Made by a program: the position numbers and the translations under genes
Source: Monoplex corrugatus
Lineage: Eukaryota; Mollusca; Gastropoda; Littorinimorpha; Ranellidae
Length of the DNA stretch: 64,000 bases
Assembly (NCBI GenBank): GCA_030674185.1
Contig: CM060312.1
Span: 28,516,835 to 28,580,834, forward strand
Direction of reading: 5' to 3'
Notes under the pieces: model-generated
What the model saw: the letters and a program-made list of their open reading frames with translations, nothing else
Databases searched by the model: none
Told to the model about the DNA's origin: nothing
Shown: positions 44,506 to 58,100 of the stretch, piece after piece
How positions within the stretch are numbered: position 1 is the stretch's first letter
Layout of the letters: the number at the start of each line of letters is the position of its first letter

Positions 44506-46640
44506 ATAATCAGACTACTGAACAGAAACAACACATCCGCAATATCTATGGAAAAAAAAGACACAAACAAAAAAAGAAAAAAGAAAAGAAAAGAACAGCT
44601 GAAAATGGTCAGTCCCAATGATATAATACAATGGGCAAGCCTGCTAGAAGAACACAGAAGGAAAATCCACAATAATCATGAAATACACCAAAAGCCTGTG
44701 CACAAGCCCTAAACTCTGGCAAGGTTTTAAAGTTCTATTTAACATTGCTGTTATCTTTGTCCTTGTATCAATCTGTCATTGAATAAGATTTCAATGACTG
44801 CCCTTCATTTCCTTTGATTGGCCCGTTTCTACATACAGTGTGAAAAGCCTTACAAGAAGGCAACACATAAAGTAATGTAGTAAACTCCTTGAAAAACACC
44901 CTTCCCTCACTCAACTGATGTTTGACAATATCATCCAGAATCTATAAAGTGACTTTAATAAAACTGTCAACCAATAGCCAAGAAATCCTACAGGACCATT
45001 AGGCTGTTGATGATCACATGTATCATCTCTATCCATATTGTTCTCTTTGAAATGAAAACAGATATATGAACAATAAACTTTAAAAATAAGAACAAAAAAA
45101 AAAGTGAATTCTGTTGAGACTGAGGTTGAACAAGACTAGGCCAGCAAATGCCAAGGAACCACAGAACGGACAAGACAGCTGCCTTTGAAAAGATGTCGCC
45201 TTCAGTGAGGCATCTCTCCTCCCTAGCACTTGCCCAATATACCAAACTCGTTTACACAACACAGAACGCACAACACAGGCTACAATCTACCAAGAAACCA
45301 AACTCTAAAACAGGGTGTGTGTGTGTGGGGGGGGGGGGTAACCTAAACAAACCTGAACCATATTGTGTTAAGCCTGTAAAGGAGTGGGCTTGGGGGAACA
45401 ACCTAAACAAATTTGGAATTGTATGTAAATGTCACATGTCTTAAGTCAAAATAACTGGTGATTTCATTATCAATAGACTGAAGACAGCCATGTATGACAA
45501 GTTTCACATTACTGTCTAAAGATAAGAACAGCCATGTACGTCAATTTTCACTTAACTATCTATGGATAAGAACTATGATGAGCTGGTAACTAACTCTAAC
45601 CAATTCCAGCACACACTAATGGCTAGCACATTTAACAAACTGAGCATTCATCACAATCAGATGTGCAATCAGTTGTCAATCCAACCCATGTTAACCCTTC
45701 AACACCTTTGCCCTATCTGCCAGATTCCTGCAGGAAGTGGGGGCACAGGATGAGGGAGTGAAAAGGTGGTTAAGAGCCCAGCTGACCACAAATCGACTAT
45801 TGAACATGCACAAACTCAGGTCACTCTATGGAAACAAGGAATTAGATGACACGAATTGGAAACAGGATGACTTAACCATGAATTCTACTAATAACACACA
45901 CACAGAACAATATTACCCTGCAACAGCTCCATTTCAAACCCTCTCCAGTTCTTGCTTTTTTACACATTGTACCCAAGTCACAGAAAATATTTCGACAACA
46001 TACCGTGTTAATCTAGACATAGCATAGTAATCAGCCAATACAATTAGTCAATCTATACACTGATTCAAAACACATGAAGAGAGAGAGAGAGAGAGAGGAA
46101 GACCGAGACGGAGAGAGAGGAGACAAGAGAGATTAAAGCATATAACATATCATTGACGGTGACCAGCCTTATTTCAACCCCTTGGAAACCACCAGGAAAC
46201 TAGCAACAGACCACCCAACCAACATTTATATATCTATAACAATGACCAACCCAACCAACATTTATATATCTATAACAATGAGTAGGCTATAAAGATCAGA
46301 CATGCATAGAGACTATAATGTACACTATTCTGATCCAGTGACCACACACAAATGAATGAATGACTTAGGTGCACAGTACATTGTATATATCAACAATAAG
46401 TTACTTGCACTCATCGCAAATGTCCAGGCAACTCTGTCCAGCATCCAGAACAAAAGCAGTTGGGGTAACAAAAGAAACGCTTCCATGTCAAAGAATGTAT
46501 CATTTCAGACAGGAAAAAGGCGACATACAGAAACATGTTCTTGTAATCTCAACTCCATGTCAACCAGCTGTTCCCAGCAGCATGCTTTCGATTTAAATAC
46601 CCTTAACAGGAACTCATCAGTTACAAGACTGAAAGAAGAA
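44506..46640. other. Gene-free stretch
   Basis: Contains an A-rich run (44,550-44,600), a G run (45,319-45,338), a GA microsatellite (46,078-46,100) and a 37-bp tandem pair (ACATTTATATATCTATAACA, 46,222-46,283). No gene is recognised. Confidence 0.5.
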
Positions 46641-46649
46641 GGAAATTAA

Positions 46650-47365
46650 CCTTTAGCACACTGTAGGCACACTGTGGCACCGTACGGATTATTTCCCCTA
46701 CATCTGCAGGTGCACTGTGTCGCCAAGCAAAGTGTGTTCAAAATTCCCGGTTCATAAACACTATATCCGTTACTAATAATAGAAGCATTGCTATTTTCGA
46801 TTCAAAATGAGGCTAAACTCTGCTCTTCTGTCTGCCATTTACATTTCCTTCGATTCAACACGCGGTAATGAATTTTTGAATTGTGAACATCGATTTTGGG
46901 GATTTTCTCAACACCAAAAATGGCAGAGACTGATGGAAAAATGGTTGTACGAACTCTTCTATGATTTGGACTCTGAAAACGAGTATGAAGGCTTCACACA
47001 AGCTGAAATTGATGGTGAAGTGATGGTAGATGATGTTGGTGACAATGATAGTGTTTCAAGTGAAAGTGACACTGACAGTGACGGCAATGTTCCAAGTGGG
47101 TATAAACATTCATGGCTGACTGATTTCACTGAAACTTCTTGTGTTTATTTTTTGTTTTTCAATGTCAAAACATGCATGCAGAACATAATGCATTATATGA
47201 AAGCATTCCTCATCCATTACTTTATTAGTACACAAAAAATCAAGTCTCTGCATACAATATAAGCAAAGTTATAATAATTCTAAACAAGTAGGTGCTCAAG
47301 TTTTTAGCTCCCAGAGAAAGAATGCAGGGACAGAGAAGTCCTCGAATAATGTAGAGTGCTAAAGG
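46650..47365 (+). mobile_element. piggyBac-type non-autonomous element, TTAA-flanked
   Basis: TTAA occurs at 46,646-46,649 and 47,366-47,369. The ends are CCTTTAGCACACTG and its inverse (GAGTGCTAAAGG), giving a 10-bp perfect terminal repeat. Inside, an ATG at 46,920 (MAETDGKMVVRTLL) is followed, after a one-base shift, by DLDSENEYEGFTQAEIDGE and a Ser/Asp-rich stretch (SVSSESDTDSDG). This acidic N-terminus resembles that of piggyBac transposases. The catalytic part is absent, so this is an internal-deletion derivative that would depend on a transposase supplied elsewhere. Confidence 0.75.
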
Positions 47366-47369
47366 TTAA

Positions 47370-49010
47370 AACTTGCCTTTGCAATAATAAAAACAACAAA
47401 ACAAGTCCTTCTCTACCTCCCCCCCCAAAAAACAACAAACAACAAATTACTGTAAGGCAGACAAAGGGTCTGCTCTACAGAGGAGAGAGGAGAACATCTA
47501 CTTACTTCCAAATTACAAATCACAAGTTCATCGCCATTTCACCAAACAAACCAGCTTTATAACAACAGAGGCAACCTTTTAATTAGTTTGTTTGTTTCAG
47601 ATGGTCAGATGAAAACAAACAGAAACATGAACAGACCTGATTTAATCCATGAATTCCACCATTCACAATCAATTAGATAAAACAAAAACAAAACAAAATA
47701 TGACTGCTTGTTTCATTTAAAACAAAACGAGCACTAATCTTAAATGATACTTTGTCATTTATCTAGTGCAAACAGTCCACGACAGAGCATGTTTGTTGCA
47801 TTTTTTTACAGCAAAAAACAAAATACATATACAAACAAAATACATATACAAAGTCTCTGTAACATACAAAGAACATCAAATAACAGATGACTGCTTCTTT
47901 GCAAATCTTACTGGGCTTTCTGAACCAAACCAAAGTACAGAGAGTGACAAGAAACAAAACTATGTTTCAGATCCACCATCAAAAACCTTTAACATCACTC
48001 GTTGCAATCTCCATTTCATGGTTTTAACTGACTCTAAAATCTGTACATATGACAAAAATACCTTGTTTCTTTTATATGTGCATACACCCTGTTCTATTTG
48101 CACTATGCCTAGTTTTGTTTGCATTTTAAACAGAAAACACTCGACAAGTCAGAACACAAAACAGCCTCACTCAATTGGTCAGTGATCTTCATAACGTGCG
48201 CCAAAGACAGAGAAAGTCAACAAGTGGGAGAGACAGACAGCACAGGCGAGACTGACACATGGATGAAGAGAGCCAGAGAAATGTACACACAATGCCCTCC
48301 ACTTTCAAATGTTGCAATGAAGTATTATGGAACAATTCTGACCAGAAACATTACTGACAAAAACTGAAGCCACTCCTGCTTCTGAATTAATATGTACACT
48401 CAAGTAAATTAACAACATCATTACCTTTACTTTAAAGGTACCGAGAAAGATGATGTGGACTTGTACACAACAAAATTCCGCACAACAGGCGAAATGCTTT
48501 TCCTTATGAAGTTGTGAACGAAAAGTTGCCAACAACCAACAAAACAAACCAAGCACAACTGGCGGCAAAGCCAGGTCATGAAGTCATAATAATATGATCT
48601 GATAACAAAGTTAACAATGCTCCAAACTTAAACCCCACTTCTGCATGAAGTGACGCAGCGCAAAACACCAAGCAGAGTCTAAAAAAAAGTGGACAAAGAA
48701 GAAGACAGGAGGACAAGGATGGGGGATGGTACACTGAGAGACAAAGCTGACAGGGGCAGGACAGAGCTTTTAAACCTTTCGCTCACTCCCATATCCACCA
48801 GCTTCCTGGACCAAAATTTTTTTTTTCATCAAACTTTAACCCTTTTACTCCCTCACCCTATCCATCAGCAATCTGTGGGTAATGTTTGGGAGTTAAAAGG
48901 GGTTATCATGCCAAGCTGGGAGAGAAAGTGAGTGAAAGAAAGGATGAAGCCTGTCCATCCTCCTCCCATCCCGCCCAGACAGACAGGTGATGATGCGACA
49001 CATCACTTGT
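47370..49010. other. Downstream flank of the CNBP gene
   Basis: This includes the presumed CNBP 3' untranslated region (minus strand), though I could not fix a poly(A) site. At 48,836-48,903 there is a ~68-bp imperfect hairpin starting TTAACCCTTTTACTCCC and closing GGGAGTTAAAAGGGGTTA. No other gene is recognised. Confidence 0.45.
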
Positions 49011-49137
49011 TCAGGAGGCTGCCACCTGTTCCATAGGACATTCACGCGCTATGTGTCCCATCTCCTTACAGTTGTAACACTGGGTATTCCTGTCCCCCTT
49101 GGGGCAGTCTCGTGCCAAGTGGTCCCTTTCCCCACAC
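49011..49137 (-). CDS. CNBP: CNBP coding exon 4 (terminal)
   Basis: Acceptor TGTTCCAG/GTGTGG. Completes knuckle 7 ([14 protein letters not shown]) and encodes knuckle 8 ([14 protein letters not shown]), then PMEQVAAS and TGA at 49,011-49,013. It is separated from exon 3 by 6.1 kb. Confidence 0.92.
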
Positions 49138-52100
49138 CTGGAACAGGTAAAAAGTTCATTAGGGTCCCCATAATGAAAGAAGTGAAGCATTAATAACAGG
49201 GTACCCCAATCTTCCAAAGATGAAAATCAAGGACCTTACATGCACCTTCCTTGCAATTACATGGATCACATGCATGACCAAAATTAGGAGAGAAGAGTAG
49301 GAAAAATGAAGAGAAATAGAGACTGACCACTGATGAGAAAGATCCGCAGAGGACAACACATTAAGATTTGCATTCAACTGTCCATCCTCTGTTCTGGCAA
49401 ATTTCACTTCATTTTTCTTTGTCCCCACAAGTCATAATACACACATGTGTAGTTCATCCTCTCACACAGACATTGTTCTGCTGCAGTAGTCTTCTTTTGT
49501 TTTCATCAACTGGGGTGGGATGAGGTGGGGGCTGGGAGATAGTGAAAGAGGAGGAGGTGGTTTATTGTTATTGTTATTTTTGTTTAACTCAATCGAGCTG
49601 TGCCGAATACGGCTTACGTCACCTTTCACACTGCGTGGAGCTGTGCCATACGCAGGTTTACGTCAGAGTTTCAACTTTTTTGGTGGCCGTAATAAAGGAA
49701 TAAGGGAAGTAAATCATGCACAAGAGTGATCTTGGGTCTTTTATTTCACAGTTCCTTCCCTTAGACCATGTTGTGAGCTGTATTTTTTGCTTTAGTAGCA
49801 GTTTTTCGATGCTGTATGCGGTTCTTTGTTTTCGTTGACTGTCAAGATGGCGTCAAGAAGCACCCGCCGATTTGCACACAAATTCACTGTTCTTGATTAC
49901 ACCAAGTAAAATAGGAGATGGTGTTTGTTTTTGTACATAAACTGTATATTCTTGTGTAAATATTCCTGTGGATAATTGTTTTCATTGGTGAAAAAAAAAA
50001 ACATATGGTGTAAATATATGGACTCGGCAAGAGGATATTTGCCCCCTTATGGTCACCTGTTTCCTTCACCCCTTCTATCAAGATGAACAGAATACCAGTT
50101 TTGAGGCAAGTAATGTCTGTATGTGAACACTTCAATGTTTCCAAAACTGTTTTCCTTTTGTGAGTGACATTTTTTGTTGATTTTTAAAAAAATTTCAAAA
50201 ATCACCCAAAATACTGCGATTTCAGGGGTTGTCGCGGTGCGAAATGTTGCGGCTTGAATGAGTTAAAGCACAGACAACTACGTAAAGCCATATCAGGGTC
50301 ATAACTGTTTCAAAACATACACAATACTTCAACAGGGTAAAAAGGAAAAGAAAAAAAAAGTACAAATATCAATGCATTCATGCACATAATCTAAGGAGAT
50401 GCCCCTGGCGTTGATCACTCCGTCCAATTTATCACACAAGGGTACATATCAAAAAACATAGCTGAATACAAATTTAAACATACCCAAGGACACCAAGACA
50501 TGTAAAAATGGGCCTAAATTCTCTGAAATTGCTTCCGCATATCGTACTTCCCTAGAGCCAATAATGCACACAATACATATACCCATTTATCAATCCTAAG
50601 AGAAGGTATGTAAGACTCTATTAAATGTGTACAGGTGAATGGACCAGCAAGGAAGAAAGGACAGAAAGCAAAGGAACAAGGCAGAAACTAGCAATGCCAC
50701 GCGAACCGAAACGCGACGTCAAATTTGTGGTACAAAAAACTGGGGCCGGCCGCAAAATTGGGGGGGTCTTCAGTTCAATCAAGTATTACTGCCTCTTTAA
50801 TCAGTGTTTCATTCTTATTTTTTGTCTTATGTGAATTAGAAATGAATAAAGATTTGAATGATTGCCTTTTTATATACTTAGAGCGAAAATAGAATTAGTT
50901 ATTTGATGAGAAAGTCGAAAATCCGCGTTTCGAGCGCACTCGCGGCGAGGGTATGCGTTCAGAATCAAATTTTGTTCGGGGTGCTTCACTATTTCGGTCG
51001 GTACGGCTATATTTGTGAACCAATCACATTGTAATTTTGCAGCCAATGAGAATTAATGTAACAGAATGATATATCCCGACGAGAGCTATGTGTGCTAGTT
51101 TCGAACCGAGATCGACGCTTCCAAAGTTTTGCTTTTTTTCATCGGAAAAGTTTGCAAGTAAGTCGCCATTTTTGGAACTTCTTGTCGGCGGGATTCGATT
51201 TCACATGCTTTTTTCTATATGCAGGTGTAATATGAAATCAATTTGAAGTAAAATATGGCCATACGGCAACTTTTTACACGAGGATCTATACCAGATCAGT
51301 AGCAAAACAACGTCGCAATGTGCCGACGCCATAGGCCTACTGCGCGGAACAGAACAGTGTGCAAGTTTCAGCTCAGCAAGTTTCGCGTTGTCAGTCAAAG
51401 ACTAGCAACCAACAGATCAAGTTCTGTTTTATCTGTAACATTGTATTTTTCAAGAAAAGGACAACTGCGTTTGAACTCGATTCGGAGTTGTCAGCCGAAG
51501 CTAGGTTCATCAACCATTTCCTCCCCAAGGTCATGCTAATTTGCATGTCGCGGTGTAGATCTGCTCACCCCACGACGGGCGAGCCTACTACTAAAAATAC
51601 TATGTGCTCGACGTGCTTCGCCGAGCCGTGGAAAATGGGTTTGCCCAAACAGAGGGGTGCGCATACCTGCCTCCCCAACTCTCTCTCTCTCTAATAAATA
51701 AATGAATGAATAAATAGGTCTAAATAAAAAATTTTTCAAATCAACAAACAATTCTGTGCAAGTCATTGTACTCTCTCTCAGAGATCAAGAAATGAATCAA
51801 TAAATAAATAGGCCCCAATACATTTATATCCAAGTCATTGTTAACAGGCATGATCCTCTCTCTCTCTCTCTGAGACAACACACACACACACTAACAGTAA
51901 CACACACAGAGATTTAGAATGTCACAAAACAAAATCTTCTGTCATTGTTATAATATTCTTTATTTAGGTTTTGCAGCTGAATAGAAGGCTATGAGTTGTA
52001 TTATTTGTAAAGTAGGCCATCCATTAGCTTACATAGTTGTTTCAGTTTGTTGTCGGTATCTGAAAAGGATAGGCCTATTGTCATCAGTTTGTTTTAAAGG

Positions 52101-55100
52101 AAAGATTGCATCTTATTTAGTAGTAGCCTATTGTTATTGATTTGTATTAAAGGGCAAGATTACACTGGAAATACTTAGCAGGATTGCTCAGCTTTGGTAG
52201 ATTTTTACAAGTAATATGCTAAAAATTAAAGTCGCAAGTTTGGGCTTAATGTTAAAGTAATATTGATGTTTAGACTATGCATCATGGTTTCCTTTCCTTT
52301 CCAGTCTCTCAATGAATAGCATATATTATGCAGAGATTCATATATTTCTCTACTGCAGGAGTTAAGTGACCTATTCCTGAATGGCGAGTGGTCCCATATC
52401 CTTCCTGAAGTTTTCTTTGGACTCAGGCTGTGCTAAATGTTCAGGGACTTGACTCATCCACAGTCTACTGAATTTTTTTTCTCTAAACACTGATGTATAA
52501 AATAAAAATCAAATGTAATGTACAAAAATCTTGTCTGTAATGTTTTCCTTTGTGTGTATGTATGTGTATGTATGTGTATGTGTGTTATGTGTGTTTAGTT
52601 TTTAGAAGAATTTTGATCGGATGATATTTTTGGATAGACTGCAGCATAAAAGCATGCAGTAATTTTTAATATTTCAATTATTGAAGTGATTCCAGAAGTC
52701 ATTGATTCTCAGATTTCCTTTTATATGTACAGAAACTGATGAAATATTACAAATTATTCATAAGATACTGAAGTAGCGAGTCATGACTTTTTTGGTTTGA
52801 TTTGCAGTAGATAAGACACTTGAACGATGAGCAAAATGATTTTATATCTATCTCATGAAATGATTATTTATCCTTGTTTTGTTTCTAGCTTCATTTTTGT
52901 CTGTTATAAATACAATATGGGCAATTATTAATGAAAAACTGATAAAACATGCCAAATATCACGTTTCCTGTAATAAGACAAAAATGGCTCATCGCAGTTA
53001 CGATAATGGTTTCATTCAATTCGGCATACAAAAATACATCAATGATCAAAATTTCATGACATTTGATCCTGTCTGTCTCTCACAATTACAAAATGAATGT
53101 CATTTCCAGCAAAATCAGCATACCATGCCATTTGATGGGTTTGTTCTGTGACAGCTGTCCCACACATCTCTTCTTTGTCCCACTAAAACGTGGTACCAAA
53201 ATTTAAGAAATTTTTGACGCTTCAAATTGGAATATCTTGTGAACTATTGGTCCGATTTGAAAAACTTAAACTGCTTTTTACTCAGAACAACAATATCTTC
53301 AAAACCATATACATCTTTTAACTCAAAACCCAATTTCAATTTTTCATGCAGCATTGCTACAGAAACAAAGAGAGTGACAGGAAAGAGGAAATTTCTAGCA
53401 CAGAATTTCCAGGTGGGGATACTATTTATACTCAAAGAGCCCCCAACTTTCCACAGGGGATAGGAGGAGGTTAGGCACAGTTCGCAAAACACTATAGGCA
53501 CAGTCCACAGTTTGTAAAAGCAGACTGAAGATTAAAAAGCAGAACACACAATTATATGGACACAGCCATGGGCATGAGCTGCAGTCTAACTGGACAAGAT
53601 TTTTAACTCTCCTTGCAGCTTCAGATGTTCAGCCGACAAACAAGTTGCTTCTTCTTGTTCTAACTGGTTGACAGACGCAGTCTTTGATCTCTCCACCAAA
53701 GTAAAGCTGCGCTGTTCCTGTGTCTTGATTGTAAGACTATCAGCTTCTACAAGCAGTTGTTTGTAACTCTTTTCAGTAACTTTCAGATTTCCTTTCTTCT
53801 TCTTTTTGTGTGTGCACATTTTCAATTCCCTTTTCCTTTTCTTCTATGTCAGCATTTCCGTTGCTGTGACTTTCGTTCTTCAATGTACCTGTTGTGCCGT
53901 CCACAAACACTACCAGTAGACACCTACAGTTTCATGCTCATTTCCACCTGCACAACTCCCCCAACATCTTAGATATGATCCGGAACAACACACCTGTCTA
54001 CCAGGGCACACAGTTCTGCTCATGTTGCCAGTCACCATGTCCTTGTAGGAACATCCTCTTTCAACGCTTGCTTGACTATGCGAATGGAGGAAGAACTTTT
54101 CTCATCACTATCTTAAGATTCCCAAATCTTTCTCGGCCAGCCAGAATATTATGGATCCAGTGATCCAATTCTGATTTGAAGGGTCAAACTCAGAGTGGGA
54201 AGACTGGTCCAGCAAGGCTTGATGTTCTTTCAAAGCATCATCTGCCATATGTTGCAGTTTGCTGTCATCAACAAGGGACTTTCACAGGTGTCTTTTTTTT
54301 CTGGAGTCTCTGTCTCTCATTTGCTGAGCAAGTTCCTGACCATGGAGTACTTCAGTGGGATCTTCTCCAGCAAATAATTCGACACAAATGACTGGAAAAT
54401 TCCTGAAGCCATTTTGAAACTCAAGTGACCATTTGATGACTGACAGATTTGATTTTCTGAGTTTCATGTAGAAGGCTCTTTGTTTGAAAGCCCAGTTTTG
54501 GCGGTGAAAGAGTTAAAAGACTTCTAATCATGGAATGCATAAGGCAGCAGTGGCTTATCTGACTGATGTACTTTTTCAGGAATGGCTCGATGTCTCTGGC
54601 TAAAACTGCAAAAGATGAATGGCAAGCAAGAAGGATGCTCAGAACTCCTTCCTTCACAGTTTGGAAACTTGCTATCAGGGAGCAACTTGGAAACACTTAC
54701 TGTCATGGAGCAAAATACAACTCCATGCATTTTCAAACCAGTCAATGAATGAAGTGGCTCGAAATCGACTATTTCCACTACAGGAGTTAACTCTCAATTC
54801 ATCTGAATATGTCAATACTGTCTGCAGGTTTGCAAATGATCAACCTTCAAAATGAAATCATGACAAGACCGCTTGAAATCAATAGAAACTTTCTTCATGA
54901 TAGATTTTTTCCTGAAAACAAGAACCTACAAGCATTCTGAGTGCTGAATAAAGACCGGAGTTATAATACAAGGACCTGTGGTTAAATCCAAGGACCTATT
55001 AAGGCCTTGTGCACTTCCACCTCAAATCCCATAAGTATAAGCACATACAAGGACTGTGCGAACCCTGAATAACACAAGGGAAAGAAAAGGATCTCTTAGG

Positions 55101-58100
55101 TAATGATTCGCATACCCTGTCTTTAAGACTGTTTTGAAGAATAATTCCCATCCTCAAATGCAAAAGAAAGGAAAGGATCTTTTAATAAATCTCATACCCT
55201 CTGTCTCTAAAATTGTTTCGAAGAATAACTCATCCCCTCTAACTCACCTGTAACAGCTGCGGTTGGTCTCCTGGCAAGCACGAGAAAGATGGCCGCTGCT
55301 GCCACAGTTGTAGCACCGACGGTCATCACTACGCTGGTCCATGTCAGGACAATCTTTGGCCAGATGACCCGTCTCTCCACAGCGGAAGCAGGGTCGTGAA
55401 CTGACCTCAGGACAATCTCGCTGAACATGGCCTGTCATATTGCAGTTGTAGCAAGCCCCTGTCAAGTCAGAAAGTCAAATGAATAACTTACATGTCCTTG
55501 AAACTTTCACTGTTTCAGTTTTCTGAAGACAACTTCACAGTGCTTGAAAAATTCCAAATACGCTGACATCACAGAAGCCATGTCATGGAAAAGATTCCGA
55601 AATAATCATGCCATAAGCATTGCATAAACTCTGTGCAATAGTTGTAAAACTGCAAGCAGAAATTCAAATCAAAATAATAACTAAACAGATGTCTTGCCAT
55701 AATGCTGAAACTTCAATCTTCATTTATCAAAACATACACAACGATGCAACAGAGGTAAAATTTCAACAAGAAATGGTTCAAGAAAAAACACAAAAAAAAA
55801 TCAGAACACATATCTAATACAACCAGACAAGATGGTGCAAATTTTGAGCCAACTGTCGGCCTTTGTCAAGCGTAAGAACCACAAACAACAAATACAAAAA
55901 TTGTTGTATTTGTGTTTAATTGTGATTTTACCCTTAACAAAGGCCAGTTGGCCGAAAATTTGCACCCATCTTGCCTGGTTGTATTAAACACCTGTTCTGA
56001 ATCTTTTTTTTTATTTCAGTGTTTTTTTCCGATTTCCTGTTTGCTTAAACGCAGGCAGTCACACCTGTTTTGGATAACAAATGGTTCAGTTGGTAAAATT
56101 GTGGACACGTGGTCTGATACCTCTAGTTTAATCCCAGCCTGCAATTTAAAAGCTGGCACACCCTCAGTCCACTTGAAGACTAAAATAATTCTGGTAATAT
56201 TTGCATTTCCTGATTCCAATTCCCCATCTTACCCATTCCATTTGAAGACCTTGCCAACACAGAGCAGTAGCATTTTTAATAGGGAATTGTCCATTCCAAG
56301 CACAATAACCCTCCTAGAACAAAATGAAAAAAGGAAACAAACGAGTGCATGTTTCTGATGACATATTTAGAAAATCTACATATATTTTCAACTACATAGG
56401 CTACCAATGAAAATACCTAACCCTTTTCTATTGTTGAACCAAGAATACATACCTGAATCAAATTTGCTGTGTCAGTGGTCAAAAGTTAACTTCTAGTTTT
56501 TATTATGTATTTAACACAATTAATCTTTACAATTTCATGCGCTGCTCAAATTTAAAAGAATGATCTACAGAATATGGTAGAACACCCCACCAGGTACATA
56601 TTTTTGTTTTCGTTGTTGTCTCTCCCCAACCCAGCCAACCTCACTACACAAGTTTAACTCCTTAGATGCCCCTGGTGTCGACCACTCCGTCCAATTTATC
56701 GCACAAAGGATTTAAAAAACATACCTGAATACAAATTTAAACATAACTAAGGACACTATAATATACAAACAGGCCCAAATTACCTACAATTGTTTCCGCA
56801 TATCTCATATCCCTAAAATGCACATGTACCCAATTATCAATCCTAAAAGAAAATACTGAAGACTTCATCGAAAACATACAGGTGAATGGGCCAGCAAGGC
56901 AGAAAATGAGAGGAAGAAATGACAGAAAGCAAAGGAGGAAGAAAGAAACAAAGAGAGTGACAGAAAAGAAGAAATTTCTAGAACAAAAGTTCCAGAAGTG
57001 GGGATACTATTTAGACTGAAAGCGCCCCCAGCATCCCCTCAGGGGGAAACCACCTGCCCGATATGATGCAGTGTTAGAGATTCTACCACCACCCTCCCTT
57101 TAGGGTAAACAGACAACCCTTGACTTCAGGTGCACATACTCACCAGAATCAATCTCCTTGTCGCACTCCTTGGCAATATGTCCCAGTTGATTGCACTTGT
57201 AGCAGCGATCCACATCCATCTTACACTCGCGGGCATAGTGCCCCACACGGTTACACTTGTAACATTTCTCTGTACATGCAACACAGCATTCAACCATGTG
57301 AAAAATCATAATAAGAACTGCTTCTTTGCTGCACAAAATGCAACACTCAGTCATGCACTTTGTGAACATAGCTCAAGTCAAATGATCATTTCAGTACCTT
57401 AAATAAACAATTTATGTTACTATGAAACACTTCTCTCAAAAAGTTATACAAAATACAATATTCAATCATGTATTTGATAGATGCATCCAAAGTAAAAAAC
57501 AAAAACAAACCAAAAAAACCTTAAATCTACAATTTATATCTTTTAACCTACTTTTCACTTCAACTCCAACCAGCAAAACAACTTCTTTCACATTCCAAGC
57601 AATTTTTGGAGTCTCAGGTCTGTGTATGTATCTTAATTGACCCAAACTGAACTGACTTTATGTTGCTGTACAGTCTGCATAGCCTGTCAGGTGGGTTTAA
57701 CATAGTTTACAGGATATCTAACAACATGCATAAAAGGTTCAGTCATTTCTGGTCAGCCATATATTAAACTGGGAAATCCAAAAAAATCTGTACCTGTTAC
57801 CATCCAGGCAGCAACCAAGAAGGCTCCAACCTACACTTTCTAATTGGAAGTCCAGAGTACTGCCTATCATTCCCATCTAACAAAGCAAAACATTATCTTG
57901 TAGTTTTGCTAAAGCTGGGCCTCAAATGGGCAGGAAATGCAGGTGCCAGGTCAGCAGTCTACCATCCTCTAACCTCTGCCTTCTGACTCAAAGGGTATGA
58001 CAATCACAGCCATTCTGACATGCTTTTCAACTTGAAAGTGATGGGTATAGGAGTGTGCATGTGAATGTGACCAAGTGAGTGAGTGAAGAAACTTGAGATT

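Larger units (their letters stand above)
49138..55247 (-). other. CNBP: CNBP intron 3, transposon-filled
   Basis: A 6.1-kb GT-AG intron. It holds a TTAA-flanked piggyBac derivative (49,588-50,262), a family R copy split in two (50,267-50,688 and 53,360-53,460), and a 2.67-kb DNA-transposon-like insertion (50,689-53,359). Between 53,470 and 55,240 there are minus-strand frames (e.g. [20 protein letters not shown], 54,421-54,696) that I do not recognise and that may be decayed transposon sequence. Confidence 0.8.

Noticed and set aside
54421..54778. Host exon on the minus strand in CNBP intron 3
   Set aside because: Two overlapping frames look equally protein-like, neither resembles a known family, and no splice links to CNBP were seen.
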